A DNA stretch of 64,000 bases from Gordonia aichiensis NBRC 108223 (GTDB lineage Bacteria > Actinomycetota > Actinomycetes > Mycobacteriales > Mycobacteriaceae): contig NZ_BANR01000018.1 of NCBI RefSeq assembly GCF_000332975.1, positions 1-64,000 of the forward strand, written 5' to 3'. The position numbers and the translations under genes were made by a program. Below, one piece after another: positions 15,940 through 24,283 of this stretch. Positions within the stretch are counted from its first letter, which is position 1. Each line of letters begins with the position of its first letter. The notes beneath the pieces are model-generated. The model was not told the DNA's origin. It did not search any database and saw nothing but the letters and a program-made list of their open reading frames with translations.

Positions 15940-16752
15940 TCAGCCGTCGAGCGCGTCCACGAAGGCGCCTTGCCACACCGTGTCGAATGGTGTGTGCGCC
16001 GAGACGCGCCCGTTGATTCCTGCCGTGGTGAACTCTTTGGCGAATGCGACGGCATCACCGATCTCGGCGCCCTTCGCCAACTCGGCGGTGATTGCCGCGG
16101 CGAGTGTGCATCCGGCCCCCGAGACTCGCTCGGATCCGACCTTGGGTGCGGCGAGGACGGTCACGTCGGTGCCGTCGAAGAGCACATCGACGGCGTCGTC
16201 CCCGGGAAGTTCGACGCCGCCCTTGGCGACAACGTACTTCGGGCCGAGGTCTGCGATGCGGCGGGCGGCCTCTGCGAGATCGTCGACGCTGCTGATCTCG
16301 TCCATGCCGGAGAGGATCTGTGCCTCGAAGAGATTCGGTGTGACGACGGTCGCGAGCGGAATGATCTTCTCGCGCAACGCCGTATCGGTGTCGAGCGCGG
16401 CGCCCGGTTCCTGGCCCTTGCAGATGAGCACTGGGTCGACGACGACATGCCGCCACTGTCGCGCGGCAAGAGCGTCGGCGACGACGTCAATGGTTGCGGG
16501 AGTCCCGAGCATGCCGACCTTGACCACGTCGAGGTCGTGGGTCGCTGTGGCCGCCTCGATCTGATCGGCGATGACCTGCGGCTCGATCGGGACGAACCGG
16601 TGTGCCCACCCGTTCCCGGGGTCGAACGAGACGATGCACGTGATGGTGCCCACGCCGTAGACACCGAGTTCCTGGAAGGTTTTCAGATCGACCTGAAGAC
16701 CTGCGCCGCCCGTCGCTTCCGAACCGGCAATGACATATGCGAAATCAACCAC
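15940..16752 (-). CDS. Pyridoxine/hydroxymethylpyrimidine kinase (ribokinase-like, ThiD/PdxK type)
   Basis: The 270-residue enzyme belongs to the ribokinase-like group that phosphorylates hydroxymethylpyrimidine or vitamin B6. It has the substrate-binding IAGSEATGGAGLQVDLKTF start, VKVGMLGTP, VVVDPVLICKGQ, TPNLFEAQILSG and the anion-hole/catalytic-base motif SERVSGAGCTLAAAITAELA, in which Asp of the usual GTGDT is replaced by Cys (GAGC), as in the Bacillus PdxK-type pyridoxal kinase. This makes a salvage B6 kinase more likely than a canonical ThiD. It is monocistronic, 72 bp from the end of the succinate-semialdehyde dehydrogenase gene. Confidence 0.82.
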   Translation of the reverse strand: MVDFAYVIAGSEATGGAGLQVDLKTFQELGVYGVGTITCIVSFDPGNGWAHRFVPIEPQVIADQIEAATATHDLDVVKVGMLGTPATIDVVADALAARQWRHVVVDPVLICKGQEPGAALDTDTALREKIIPLATVVTPNLFEAQILSGMDEISSVDDLAEAARRIADLGPKYVVAKGGVELPGDDAVDVLFDGTDVTVLAAPKVGSERVSGAGCTLAAAITAELAKGAEIGDAVAFAKEFTTAGINGRVSAHTPFDTVWQGAFVDALDG

Positions 16753-16824
16753 ATCTCAAGCCTACGATCTCGCTGCGAGCCGATGTGGGTCGGTCAGGTG
16801 CCGCGGACCAGGCCCGTGCCGGAG

Positions 16825-18198
16825 TCAAGCGATCCAGACGGTCTTGATGTTGCAGAACTCGTGTATTCCGTGCGATGTCAGCTCGCGTCCGTAGCCCGAG
16901 CGCTTGATGCCGCCGAATCCGAGTTCGGGGTACGAGGTGGTCATGCCGTTGATGAACACCTGGCCCGACTCGATCCGATCGATGAACTGCTCCTGCTCGG
17001 CCGCATCTGTCGTCCACGCGTTGCCACCGAGACCGAACGTGGTGTCGTTGGCGATCGCGATGGCGTCGTCGATGTTCTCGACGCGGTACAACGCGGCCAC
17101 AGGACCGAAGGCTTCGGCCGAGTAGATCTCCATCTCCTCGGTGATGTCGGCGAGGATCGTCGGCTCGTAGAACCAGCCGGGCCGGTCGACTCGGCTGCCG
17201 CCGATGAGGACCTTCGCACCCTTACCGACTGCATCGTCGACGAGTTCTTCGAGATCTGTTCGTCCCTGCTCGGTGGCGAGCGGCCCGACGTCGGTGGCCT
17301 CCTCGGTCGGATCCCCGACGACGAGGGAGCGGAATCCCGCGGTGAAGGCGTCGACGAACTCGTCGTAGGCGTCGGTGTGGACGATGAAACGCTTTGCGGC
17401 GATACAGGACTGGCCATTGTTCTGTACTCGCGCGGTCACAGCAGTCTTTGCGGCCCGCGGGATGTCGGCACTGGGCATCACGATGTAGGGGTCGCTCCCG
17501 CCGAGTTCGAGAACCGTGTGCTTGACCTCGTCACCCGCGATGGCGGCCACCGATCTGCCCGCGGGTTCACTGCCGGTGAGCGTCGCTGCGGCAACACGCG
17601 GGTCGCGCAGGATGGATTCGACCATGCTCGATCCGATCAGCAGCGTCTGGAAACAGCCCTCCGGGAATCCAGCACGCCGCAGCACGTCCTCGAGATACAG
17701 GGCGGACTGCGGAACGTTGGAGGCGTGCTTGAGGATGCCGACGTTGCCGGCCATGAGTGCGGGCGCGGCGAAGCGCACCGCCTGCCAGAGCGGAAAGTTC
17801 CATGGCATCACCGCCAGCACAACCCCGAGCGGTTGGTAGCGCATGTAGGCGCGACTGGCCCCCACCGCCTCGGCATCGGCCGGCTCGTCGGCCAGCATCT
17901 CGGCACCGTGATCGGCGTAGTAGCGAAATCCCTTCGCACACTTCAGTGTTTCGGCCTTCGCGGAGGCGAGTGTCTTTCCCATCTCCTCGGTCATCATGGC
18001 AGCCACGTCGTCGGCCTCGGCTTCGAGGAGGTCGGCGGTGGCGCGAAGCCATGTGGCCCGCTGCTCGAACGATGTGGTGCGGTAGTCCGCGAACCCGCGC
18101 ACCGCGCGGTCGAGCGCTTCGTCGACTTGCGCCTCGGTGAGAGAGTCGAATTCCCGAACGGTTTGTCCGGTTGCAGGGTTGATGGTGGCAATGGCCAT
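16825..18198 (-). CDS. NAD(P)-dependent succinate-semialdehyde dehydrogenase (GabD1-type)
   Basis: The 457-residue aldehyde dehydrogenase would oxidise succinic semialdehyde to succinate, feeding the TCA cycle. Key elements are [47 protein letters not shown], general base Glu in [14 protein letters not shown] and catalytic Cys in [15 protein letters not shown]. The short N-terminus ([20 protein letters not shown]) and the ending [20 protein letters not shown] fit the actinobacterial GabD1 group (compare Rv0234c of M. tuberculosis, from memory). Start ATG 18198 is preceded by AAGGACC. The exact aldehyde is inferred from family. Confidence 0.88.
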   Translation of the reverse strand: MAIATINPATGQTVREFDSLTEAQVDEALDRAVRGFADYRTTSFEQRATWLRATADLLEAEADDVAAMMTEEMGKTLASAKAETLKCAKGFRYYADHGAEMLADEPADAEAVGASRAYMRYQPLGVVLAVMPWNFPLWQAVRFAAPALMAGNVGILKHASNVPQSALYLEDVLRRAGFPEGCFQTLLIGSSMVESILRDPRVAAATLTGSEPAGRSVAAIAGDEVKHTVLELGGSDPYIVMPSADIPRAAKTAVTARVQNNGQSCIAAKRFIVHTDAYDEFVDAFTAGFRSLVVGDPTEEATDVGPLATEQGRTDLEELVDDAVGKGAKVLIGGSRVDRPGWFYEPTILADITEEMEIYSAEAFGPVAALYRVENIDDAIAIANDTTFGLGGNAWTTDAAEQEQFIDRIESGQVFINGMTTSYPELGFGGIKRSGYGRELTSHGIHEFCNIKTVWIA

Positions 18199-18302
18199 GT
18201 CACAGGTCCTTCCGCATGGGGTCCACTCTCATGCCTACCACTCGTGATCGAAACGTTGCGGTCGCGCGGAATCCGAATCGCGCCGCACGCGTTGTGCGAG
18301 CC

Positions 18303-18725
18303 ATGAGTGAACAACCAGAACTGAGCCCCAGCGAGTGGGTACGCGACCAGACGAAGAAGATTCTCGAGCAGGGCACGACGGACGGCGTGCAGGTGGGTGA
18401 TCGCCCTGTCGTGCTGTTCACCACCACCGGCGCCAAGTCGGGCAAGAAGCGCTACACGCCACTCATGCGGGTCGAGGAGAACGGCAAGTATGCGATGGTC
18501 GCATCCAAGGGCGGTGCTCCGGAGCATCCTGCCTGGTACTACAACGTGAAGGCACACCCGCAGGTCACAGCCCAGGATGGCGACAAGGTGTACGAACTCA
18601 CCGCACGTGAGGTCGACGGCGACGAGCGCGCGCACTGGTGGGAACTTGCCGTCGCTGCGTTCCCGGATTACGCGGAGTATCAGACCAAGACCGATCGCCA
18701 GATCCCGGTGTTCGTGCTCGAGTAG
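18303..18725 (+). CDS. Deazaflavin (F420)-dependent nitroreductase family protein
   Basis: The ATG at 18303 gives a 140-residue protein that starts like the family ([20 protein letters not shown]). It contains the F420/FMN split-barrel signatures [39 protein letters not shown] and [20 protein letters not shown]. Relatives in mycobacteria (Ddn-like) use reduced F420 to reduce quinones or activate nitro-prodrugs. The upstream in-frame start at 18216 would add a non-family basic leader and is rejected. Physiological substrate unknown. Confidence 0.88.
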   Translation: MSEQPELSPSEWVRDQTKKILEQGTTDGVQVGDRPVVLFTTTGAKSGKKRYTPLMRVEENGKYAMVASKGGAPEHPAWYYNVKAHPQVTAQDGDKVYELTAREVDGDERAHWWELAVAAFPDYAEYQTKTDRQIPVFVLE

Positions 18726-18803
18726 CGCGATGCGGTGAGCGAAGCACGACGCGCAGCCTCGTACATCACTGCGTTGCACGGCGTGATCTCCGTCGCACCA
18801 ATG

Positions 18804-18825
18804 GACTTCAAGCTTCCTTGAAGTC
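18804..18825. promoter_or_regulatory. Perfect 9-bp inverted repeat, candidate operator of the flavin reductase gene
   Basis: GACTTCAAG (18804-18812) is repeated inverted as CTTGAAGTC (18817-18825) with a four-base spacer, ending 13 bases before the ATG at 18839. The length and symmetry fit a dimeric repressor or MerR-type activator site. The position so close to the start codon suggests repression, or a very short or leaderless transcript. No regulator gene is adjacent. Confidence 0.5.
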
Positions 18826-18838
18826 TTATGGTCGAGGC

Positions 18839-19336
18839 ATGCAGCCAGTGTCCGACGTGGTGGACGCGCGCACCGCCTTCACCACCGCCTTCCGACTCCA
18901 CCCCGCGGGGGTTGCCATCGTGGCTGCGGCCACACCCGAGGGGCCAGTGGGTTTGACGGTGTCAAGCCTTGCCTCCGTGGCGGTCGACCCGACCGCCGTC
19001 TCGTTCTCGGTCACCAGTTCACGGGGGAGCGCGGGGGCGGTGTTGGCTGCCGACAGCATCGCGATCAGCCTCCTCGACGCCCGCCACGTCGACGTCGCCC
19101 AGGCGTTCGCGCGGCCCGGTGCGCCTCGTTTCACTCCTGAGCAGGGCTGGACCCGATTCGACTCCGGTGAGCCGATCCTCGCTGACGCGCATGCGGCGCT
19201 GAGATGCGTGATCGATTCGACGCTCGCCGTCGGGTCGTCAACTCTGGTACTCGCCGAGGTGATCGAGACCCGGCTCAGGCCGGCGGCCGAGCCGATGGTG
19301 TACCGGGATCGCGTATTTCACAAGCTGCTGGGCTGA
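18839..19336 (+). CDS. Flavin reductase-like domain protein
   Basis: The 165-residue protein has the flavin-reductase (split-barrel FMN) domain: FRLHPAGVAIVAAATPEGPVGLT, SLASVAVDPTAVSFSV and SIAISLLDARHVDVAQAFA. Such proteins supply reduced flavin to two-component monooxygenases or reduce other acceptors with NAD(P)H. The ATG at 18839 follows GTCGAGGC and lies just after a perfect inverted repeat that may control it. It ends 11 bp from the convergent DUF1059 gene. No partner monooxygenase is adjacent, so its role is open. Confidence 0.85.
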   Translation: MQPVSDVVDARTAFTTAFRLHPAGVAIVAAATPEGPVGLTVSSLASVAVDPTAVSFSVTSSRGSAGAVLAADSIAISLLDARHVDVAQAFARPGAPRFTPEQGWTRFDSGEPILADAHAALRCVIDSTLAVGSSTLVLAEVIETRLRPAAEPMVYRDRVFHKLLG

Positions 19337-19347
19337 TTCCGCGGTGA

Positions 19348-19584
19348 TCAGTCCTCGGGTAGTCCGGCAAACGTCTGCTTGATGCCCGTGTACCAACCCA
19401 GTGACTGCCGCGGGTGGCGCCACCGGCGTTTCATCGCATCCCTCGCCTCCTGATGGCTGGCGTCGCCGAGCTTCTCGGCTTCCTTCAGGTGCTGATCCTG
19501 GGCCTTGATGACCTCGTCTGCGGTGGCACCGTGATGCGCCAGGTCGCAGGGTCCTCCGAGCTGGATGCAGGTCATGGTCTTCAT
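19348..19584 (-). CDS. DUF1059 family small protein
   Basis: The 78-residue protein begins MKTMTCIQLGGPCDLAHHG and continues with TADEVIKAQDQHLKEAEKLG, the hallmark of DUF1059 (two conserved cysteines, then an amphipathic helix). GAGGAG precedes the ATG at 19584 by nine bases. Function is unknown; the Cys and His residues at the N-terminus could bind a metal. It lies downstream of a SigJ-like sigma factor gene on the same strand, 134 bases apart, so co-transcription is possible. Confidence 0.8.
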   Translation of the reverse strand: MKTMTCIQLGGPCDLAHHGATADEVIKAQDQHLKEAEKLGDASHQEARDAMKRRWRHPRQSLGWYTGIKQTFAGLPED

Positions 19585-19718
19585 CGAATTGCTCCTCGTT
19601 TTCGCGGCAGCGGCTCTCCGCCGCCGATTGCTGATGGGGTACACACTGTTGACGACGCGGCGACCGGAAACGTGACGCGGTTACCGAGCTCCTGGCGCAT
19701 GAGGCGAAGTGCGTCGGG

Positions 19719-20573
19719 TCAGGTTCGGGGCGTGTCCCGGTCGCGTCGGTTAACCCGCGAGAGAAGGGCGGGGTCGGCCCGGAAGGTGATGCGGGCAACC
19801 TCACCGTCGACGAGTTCGAAATCGAACACAACAGCAGCGGCGCCGCGGTGGAACCACGCCGCTGCCGGGCGTTCGTCGACAAGGACCGGGAGTGCAGCGC
19901 TTGCGCTGCCGTTGAAGAACTCTGCGATGCTGCGACGGCCGTCGATCGCGACCGGTGTGCCGGCAGCTATCGCCTCATCGTCGGCCCGCACCTCGGCGTT
20001 TGGCGCCAACAACTCGAGCAGTCGCTCGAAATCACCGTCGCGGGCCGCGGCCATGAACGCGTCGACGACCTCCCAATCGGCGAGTGCATCGTCAGGGGCG
20101 GGTTGACGGACCTTGGCGCGTGCGCGCGACGCGAGTTTTCGTGCTGTGGTCGGCGTGACGTCGAGTGCTGACGCAATGGTCGAGAACTCGAAGCCGAAGG
20201 AATCGTGCATCACGAAAGCCACACGCTCGGCAGGGGACAGGCGGTCGAGCACCATGGTCAGCGCGAGTCCCACGGAATCGGCGAGCGCCACGGCGTCCGC
20301 CGGGTCCTGGTCGTCGGAGCGTTCGTCCACCGTCGGTTCCGCGGCTTCGGGAACCCGCGCGCGCAGCCGATCCAGGCACAGTCGGCTGGTCACTGTCGTC
20401 AGCCATGCGGGCAGGTTCTCGATGACGGCGTCCGTCGAGTTCATCCGCAACCACGCCTGCTGCACCAGGTCGTGTGCCTCGGTGTCGTCGCCGAGTACGC
20501 GTGCCGCCAATCGCACCAGTCGCGATCGTTCACGTTCGAACTCGATGGTGAGGTCGGGGTCTCTCTCGTCCAT
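19719..20573 (-). CDS. ECF RNA polymerase sigma factor with SnoaL-like C-terminal domain (SigJ/ECF41-like)
   Basis: The 284-residue protein has sigma region 2 (residues 10-75, DDTEAHDLVQQAWLRM), region 4 (about 105-160, LSPAERVAFVMHDSFGFEF and VTPTTARKLASRARAKV) and a C-terminal NTF2/SnoaL domain (WEVVDAFMAAARDGDFERLL onwards). In ECF41-type factors this domain sits on the sigma core and tunes activity in place of a separate anti-sigma factor, and none is encoded here. The ATG at 20573 is preferred over the upstream in-frame start at 20600. The neighbouring DUF1059 gene downstream may be a target or partner. Confidence 0.88.
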   Translation of the reverse strand: MDERDPDLTIEFERERSRLVRLAARVLGDDTEAHDLVQQAWLRMNSTDAVIENLPAWLTTVTSRLCLDRLRARVPEAAEPTVDERSDDQDPADAVALADSVGLALTMVLDRLSPAERVAFVMHDSFGFEFSTIASALDVTPTTARKLASRARAKVRQPAPDDALADWEVVDAFMAAARDGDFERLLELLAPNAEVRADDEAIAAGTPVAIDGRRSIAEFFNGSASAALPVLVDERPAAAWFHRGAAAVVFDFELVDGEVARITFRADPALLSRVNRRDRDTPRT

Positions 20574-20683
20574 GCCGCTTCTCTTTTCGTATCTGTTCAC
20601 ACATCATCGACGCGGTAGCAGGCACGGTTGTGACAGGTAGGTTGACCGGTGTATCGGGCGGGAAGCGGCCTCTCACGGTGCGC

Positions 20684-21760
20684 TCACCGCTGCGCGAATC
20701 CCCAGCGGATCGCCTCCACGAATCGATCGACGTCGTCGACGGTGGTGTCCCAGGCGGTCATCCAGCGCACTTCGCCCGCGCTTCGGTCCCAGTCGTAGAA
20801 GTGCACTGTCTCGCGGATGCGGTCGGCGATCTCGATGGGCAGGCGCGCGAAGACGGTGTTGGATTCGGTCTTCTGGGTCAACGAGAGCCCGGGAAGCGCA
20901 CCGTCATCGATCCCCTTCTCCAGCGCAGTGCGTAGCCGCGTGGCCATGGCGTTGGAGTGGGTCGCATTCCGGATGCCGAGGTCGTCGTCGAACAGGGCGA
21001 GCAGCTGGGCCGAGGTGAATCGCATCTTGCTTGACAGTTGCGTGGTCGACTTGCGGAGAAACCCGACTCCCGGCGCGCGCTCCGGGTTGATGACGACGAC
21101 GGCCTCGGCGGCGAGAGTTCCGTTCTTCGTGCCGCCGAGGCTCACGATGTCGACGCCGACGTCGGTCAGGAACTCCCGAAAGGGTTGTCGGAGTGCGGCT
21201 GCCGCGTTCCAGAGTCGTGAGCCGTCGACGTGGACAGCCATCCCGAGGCGATGCGCCGTCTCGCATAGTTCAGCGATCTGCACCGCCGTATAGAGGGTGC
21301 CGAGTTCGGTCACCTGCGTGATGCTCATGGCGAGGGGTTGCGCGAGTTGCTCGTCGCCGAGGGCAAGCGCCTCCATCTCGATCTGTGCGGGAGTCACTTT
21401 GCCGTCGTCGGTGTCCACACCGATAACCTTGATGCCCGAAAGACGTTCGGGTGCAGCGCCTTCCGAGGTGTTGATATGCGCACTGAGCGGAGCAACGACC
21501 GCTCCCCATCGTGGGAGGACGGCCGACAGCGCGACCACGTTGGCGCCCGTGCCGTTGAACAGTGGATACACCTCGGCGGTGTCTCCGAAATGATCGCGGA
21601 CCACGTCGCCGAGTCGTCGGGTGTAGTCATCTGCACCGTAGGGCGGCTGGTGTCCGCCGTTCGCTGTTGCCAGAGCGGCGAGGACGTCGGGGTGGATTCC
21701 GGCGTAGTTGTCGCTGGCGAAGGAACGCCGCGTGTCATCGTGCAACGAGGTGAGGGTCAC
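20684..21760 (-). CDS. Low-specificity L-threonine aldolase (PLP-dependent)
   Basis: The enzyme splits L-threonine or allo-threonine to glycine and acetaldehyde. The GTG at 21760 begins the family-typical sequence (RRSFASDNYAGIHPDVLAAL); an open frame extends further upstream, but the added residues are not family-like. Features: YPLFNGTGANVVAL, SITQVTELGTLYT, HVDGSRLWNAA with the PLP-pairing Asp, and the Schiff-base Lys in VSLGGTKNGTL. The length of 358 residues is normal. It supplies glycine, which links loosely to the glycine-cleavage genes 26 kb downstream, but it is transcribed alone. Confidence 0.9.
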   Translation of the reverse strand: MTLTSLHDDTRRSFASDNYAGIHPDVLAALATANGGHQPPYGADDYTRRLGDVVRDHFGDTAEVYPLFNGTGANVVALSAVLPRWGAVVAPLSAHINTSEGAAPERLSGIKVIGVDTDDGKVTPAQIEMEALALGDEQLAQPLAMSITQVTELGTLYTAVQIAELCETAHRLGMAVHVDGSRLWNAAAALRQPFREFLTDVGVDIVSLGGTKNGTLAAEAVVVINPERAPGVGFLRKSTTQLSSKMRFTSAQLLALFDDDLGIRNATHSNAMATRLRTALEKGIDDGALPGLSLTQKTESNTVFARLPIEIADRIRETVHFYDWDRSAGEVRWMTAWDTTVDDVDRFVEAIRWGFAQR

Positions 21761-21898
21761 GCCTCCCACGTTCCCACTGACACGTCGCCGACTCAATGCG
21801 CGCCACTCCCGCTGGACTGTGGTGGCGCATCGGCCGGTGTTTCGACACTCTGGAGTGTTGTCAGCGAAGTAGATTGCCACGACACGAGATGAGACGAC

Positions 21899-22730
21899 AT
21901 GCCTGACGTGTTCACCGCCGCCAACGGGTTCGAATTGCCGACGCGGTTTCGGAACGTTCAAGCTCAACGGTTCCGACGGCTCGGAGACCATCGCGCGTGC
22001 CATCGACACCGGCTACACCCTCGTCGACTCGGCCTTCAACTATGAGAACGAGGGAGCGGTGGGACGTGCGGTCCGCCGTGCATCGACGGATCGCGACAAG
22101 GTGATCGTGACATCGAAACTGCCCGGCCGCCATCACGCCTACGACGAGGCGCTGGCGACGATCGAGGAAAGTGTCTACCGCACCGGTCTCGATCATCTCG
22201 ACCTCTATCTGATCCACTGGCCCAATCCGAAGGTCGACAAGTACGTCGAGGCGTGGACCGCGCTCATCGAAGCACGACGTCGAGGACTGGTCCGCGAGAT
22301 CGGTGTGTGTAACTTCCTGCCTGAGCACCTCGATCGCCTGGAAGCCGAGACCTCCGTGGTGCCGGTTGTCAATCAGATCGAACTGCACCCCTACTTCCCG
22401 CAAGAAGAGACGCTCGCCTACGACCGCGCACACGGCATCATCACCGAAGCATGGAGTCCGCTGGGACGAGGTAACGACCTTCTGACGAACCCCGTCATCA
22501 CCGGCATCGCCGAGCGTGTCGACGCCTCGCCAGGCCAGGTCGTGCTGGCGTGGCAGGTCGCACGGGGCGCGCTGCCTCTGCCCAAGGCCTCCTCGCTCGA
22601 GCGGCAGGTGGAAAATCTCACGGCGCCGTCGGTGACCTTATCCGAGGAGGACGTCGACGCGATCACGGCTCTCGGCCGCCCGGACGGACGTAACAACGAT
22701 CAGGACCCCGCGACCTACGAGGAATTCTGA
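21899..22730 (+). pseudogene. Aldo/keto reductase with an N-terminal frameshift
   Basis: From ATG 21899 the frame reads MPDVFTAANGFELPT and then loses the family sequence. Beginning at 21945 the adjacent frame gives GFGTFKLNGSDGSETIARAI and runs to the stop at 22730. Only one base (21944) separates the two segments where three are expected, so two bases are missing or one is extra. The downstream part keeps the catalytic set of the NADPH-dependent superfamily: Asp and Tyr in LVDSAFNYENEG, Lys in VIVTSKLPG and His in LYLIHWPNP, with the cofactor loop LPLPKASSLERQVENL. If the shift is real, the remaining frame from GTG 22059 lacks the first strand and the catalytic Asp and Tyr. A sequencing error is equally possible. 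Confidence 0.85.
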
Positions 22731-22740
22731 TCCGCTCGAG

Positions 22741-24264
22741 CTACGGATTGCAGTACGCAGCAAGGAATTCGGCGAGCAGTCGTGCGGTGACCTCCCGTGG
22801 GAGCGACTCGACCGCCGCGATGATCGCGGGCATATCCAGATCCGCTCCGCCGCTGTGGCTATGTGGATCGATTCCGGCCGAGACCAAGACCTCCTCCGCT
22901 GCGGCGCTGGGTAACGCGAGCGCTTGCTCGACGGTTACCGCTCCGCTGTCGAACGCTGCTGCCAGCTCGCGCAGAGGTGTCGGTGCAGTCGGAGACGGTT
23001 GCCCGCGAACCTCGTCGGCAGCGGTGGTGAGTGTGTCGAGCAATTCGTCGAGCACCGAGGCGGTGACCGGTGTGACGGTCAGATGGGTGGTGGCGGGCAG
23101 TTCGGTGCCGTCTGGTTGCGTGAACGCCGGTTGTGCCTGGAGCGCAAAGCCCCGGTGGGTGACTGCTGCTCCCCACAGGTGGGTGTCGACGGGCTCGTCT
23201 GCGTCGGGATCTGTGCGCACCGCGAGCACCGGCCCCGACGGTGCGCCGACCACGCTCAGCCCGTCGATACCGTCGATGGCTGCCACGACGGCATCGAAGG
23301 CGTGACGAATCCGCGCGGTGAGTGCGGCGTAGCCGTCGGCACCCAGCGTCCGGCTGACTGCCCATGCCGACGCGAGTCCCGTGGTCGAGCGGGAGCCCAG
23401 CAGTGTCGGGTTCACAATCGGATAGCCGGGCCACTGCGTGATCGAGAAGAACTGGGCGCGGTGCCGCTCGCGGTCACGGTGCAGCAGAAGTGACGATCCC
23501 TTCGGTGCGTAGCCGTACTTGTGCAGGTCGGCCGACAAGCTGGTGACTCCGTCGACTCGGAAGTCCCACGGCGGCAGCCCGTCCCACCACGCCAGAGCGA
23601 AACCTCCGAGGCATGCGTCGACGTGCAACGCGAGATCGAGCGAGCTGGTGACCTCAGCGATCTCTGTGATCGGATCGAGCACTCCGGTCGGATAATTCGG
23701 TGCCGATGCGACGACGAGGATCGTGTCGTCGCGAATGGCGCCGGCGATGTCGTCGGCACGAACCGCGGTCGACGGCGTCGGTACGGGTACCCGGATCGCT
23801 TCGACGCCGAACAGCTCGGCGGCTTTGAGGAACGCCGCGTGCGCGGTCGTTGGCAGGACCATGGACGCCTGTCCGGGCGCCGCGCCTGCGTGGTCACGGG
23901 CGGTCTTCACCGCGAGCAGGCAACTCTCCGTCCCGCCGGACGTCACCGAACCGACGGCATCCGGAGCGTGAAAAACGCTGCGGCCGAATTCGATCAGGTC
24001 GCGTTCCATCGCGGCGACCGAGCCGAACACCGTCGGGTCGAGTCCGTTGACCGATTGGACCATCCGTGCCGCCGACGCCGCGACCTCATCGAGCACGGCG
24101 AGCCCCGAGTCGTAGACATAGGACAGTACGCGCCCACCGTGCGTCGGAGCATCCGCCGATCGGTACGCTGCCAGGACCTGCAGGGCTGCGTCTGCTCGCT
24201 CCGTCAGATGGTGGATATCCACGGGATCGGGTGTGCCGGGAGTGGGGGAGTCGGGCGGGGTCAT
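22741..24264 (-). CDS. PLP-dependent amino acid decarboxylase (group II / sphingosine-1-phosphate lyase-like)
   Basis: The 507-residue enzyme has the fold type I core of group II decarboxylases: GSVTSGGTESCLLAVKTARD, substrate and cofactor contacts in HAAFLKAAELFGVEAIRVPV, the PLP-stacking SAPNYPTGVLDPI, the Asp in LALHVDACLGGF and the Schiff-base Lys in SADLHKYGYAPKGSS. The closest group by eye is the tyrosine/glutamate decarboxylase-sphingosine phosphate lyase branch. An extra Ala-rich C-terminal region of about 80 residues follows. It is the last gene of a minus-strand operon, 19 bp behind a transporter and downstream of a secreted peptidase-like protein. Confidence 0.85.
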   Translation of the reverse strand: MTPPDSPTPGTPDPVDIHHLTERADAALQVLAAYRSADAPTHGGRVLSYVYDSGLAVLDEVAASAARMVQSVNGLDPTVFGSVAAMERDLIEFGRSVFHAPDAVGSVTSGGTESCLLAVKTARDHAGAAPGQASMVLPTTAHAAFLKAAELFGVEAIRVPVPTPSTAVRADDIAGAIRDDTILVVASAPNYPTGVLDPITEIAEVTSSLDLALHVDACLGGFALAWWDGLPPWDFRVDGVTSLSADLHKYGYAPKGSSLLLHRDRERHRAQFFSITQWPGYPIVNPTLLGSRSTTGLASAWAVSRTLGADGYAALTARIRHAFDAVVAAIDGIDGLSVVGAPSGPVLAVRTDPDADEPVDTHLWGAAVTHRGFALQAQPAFTQPDGTELPATTHLTVTPVTASVLDELLDTLTTAADEVRGQPSPTAPTPLRELAAAFDSGAVTVEQALALPSAAAEEVLVSAGIDPHSHSGGADLDMPAIIAAVESLPREVTARLLAEFLAAYCNP

Positions 24265-24283
24265 CGGCGGCGGTCCTTACGGG

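Noticed and set aside
15658..18306. Plus-strand open frame of 882 codons across the kinase and succinate-semialdehyde dehydrogenase genes.
   Set aside because: Both minus-strand genes have complete, recognisable domains; the plus frame is an antisense shadow of high-GC coding.
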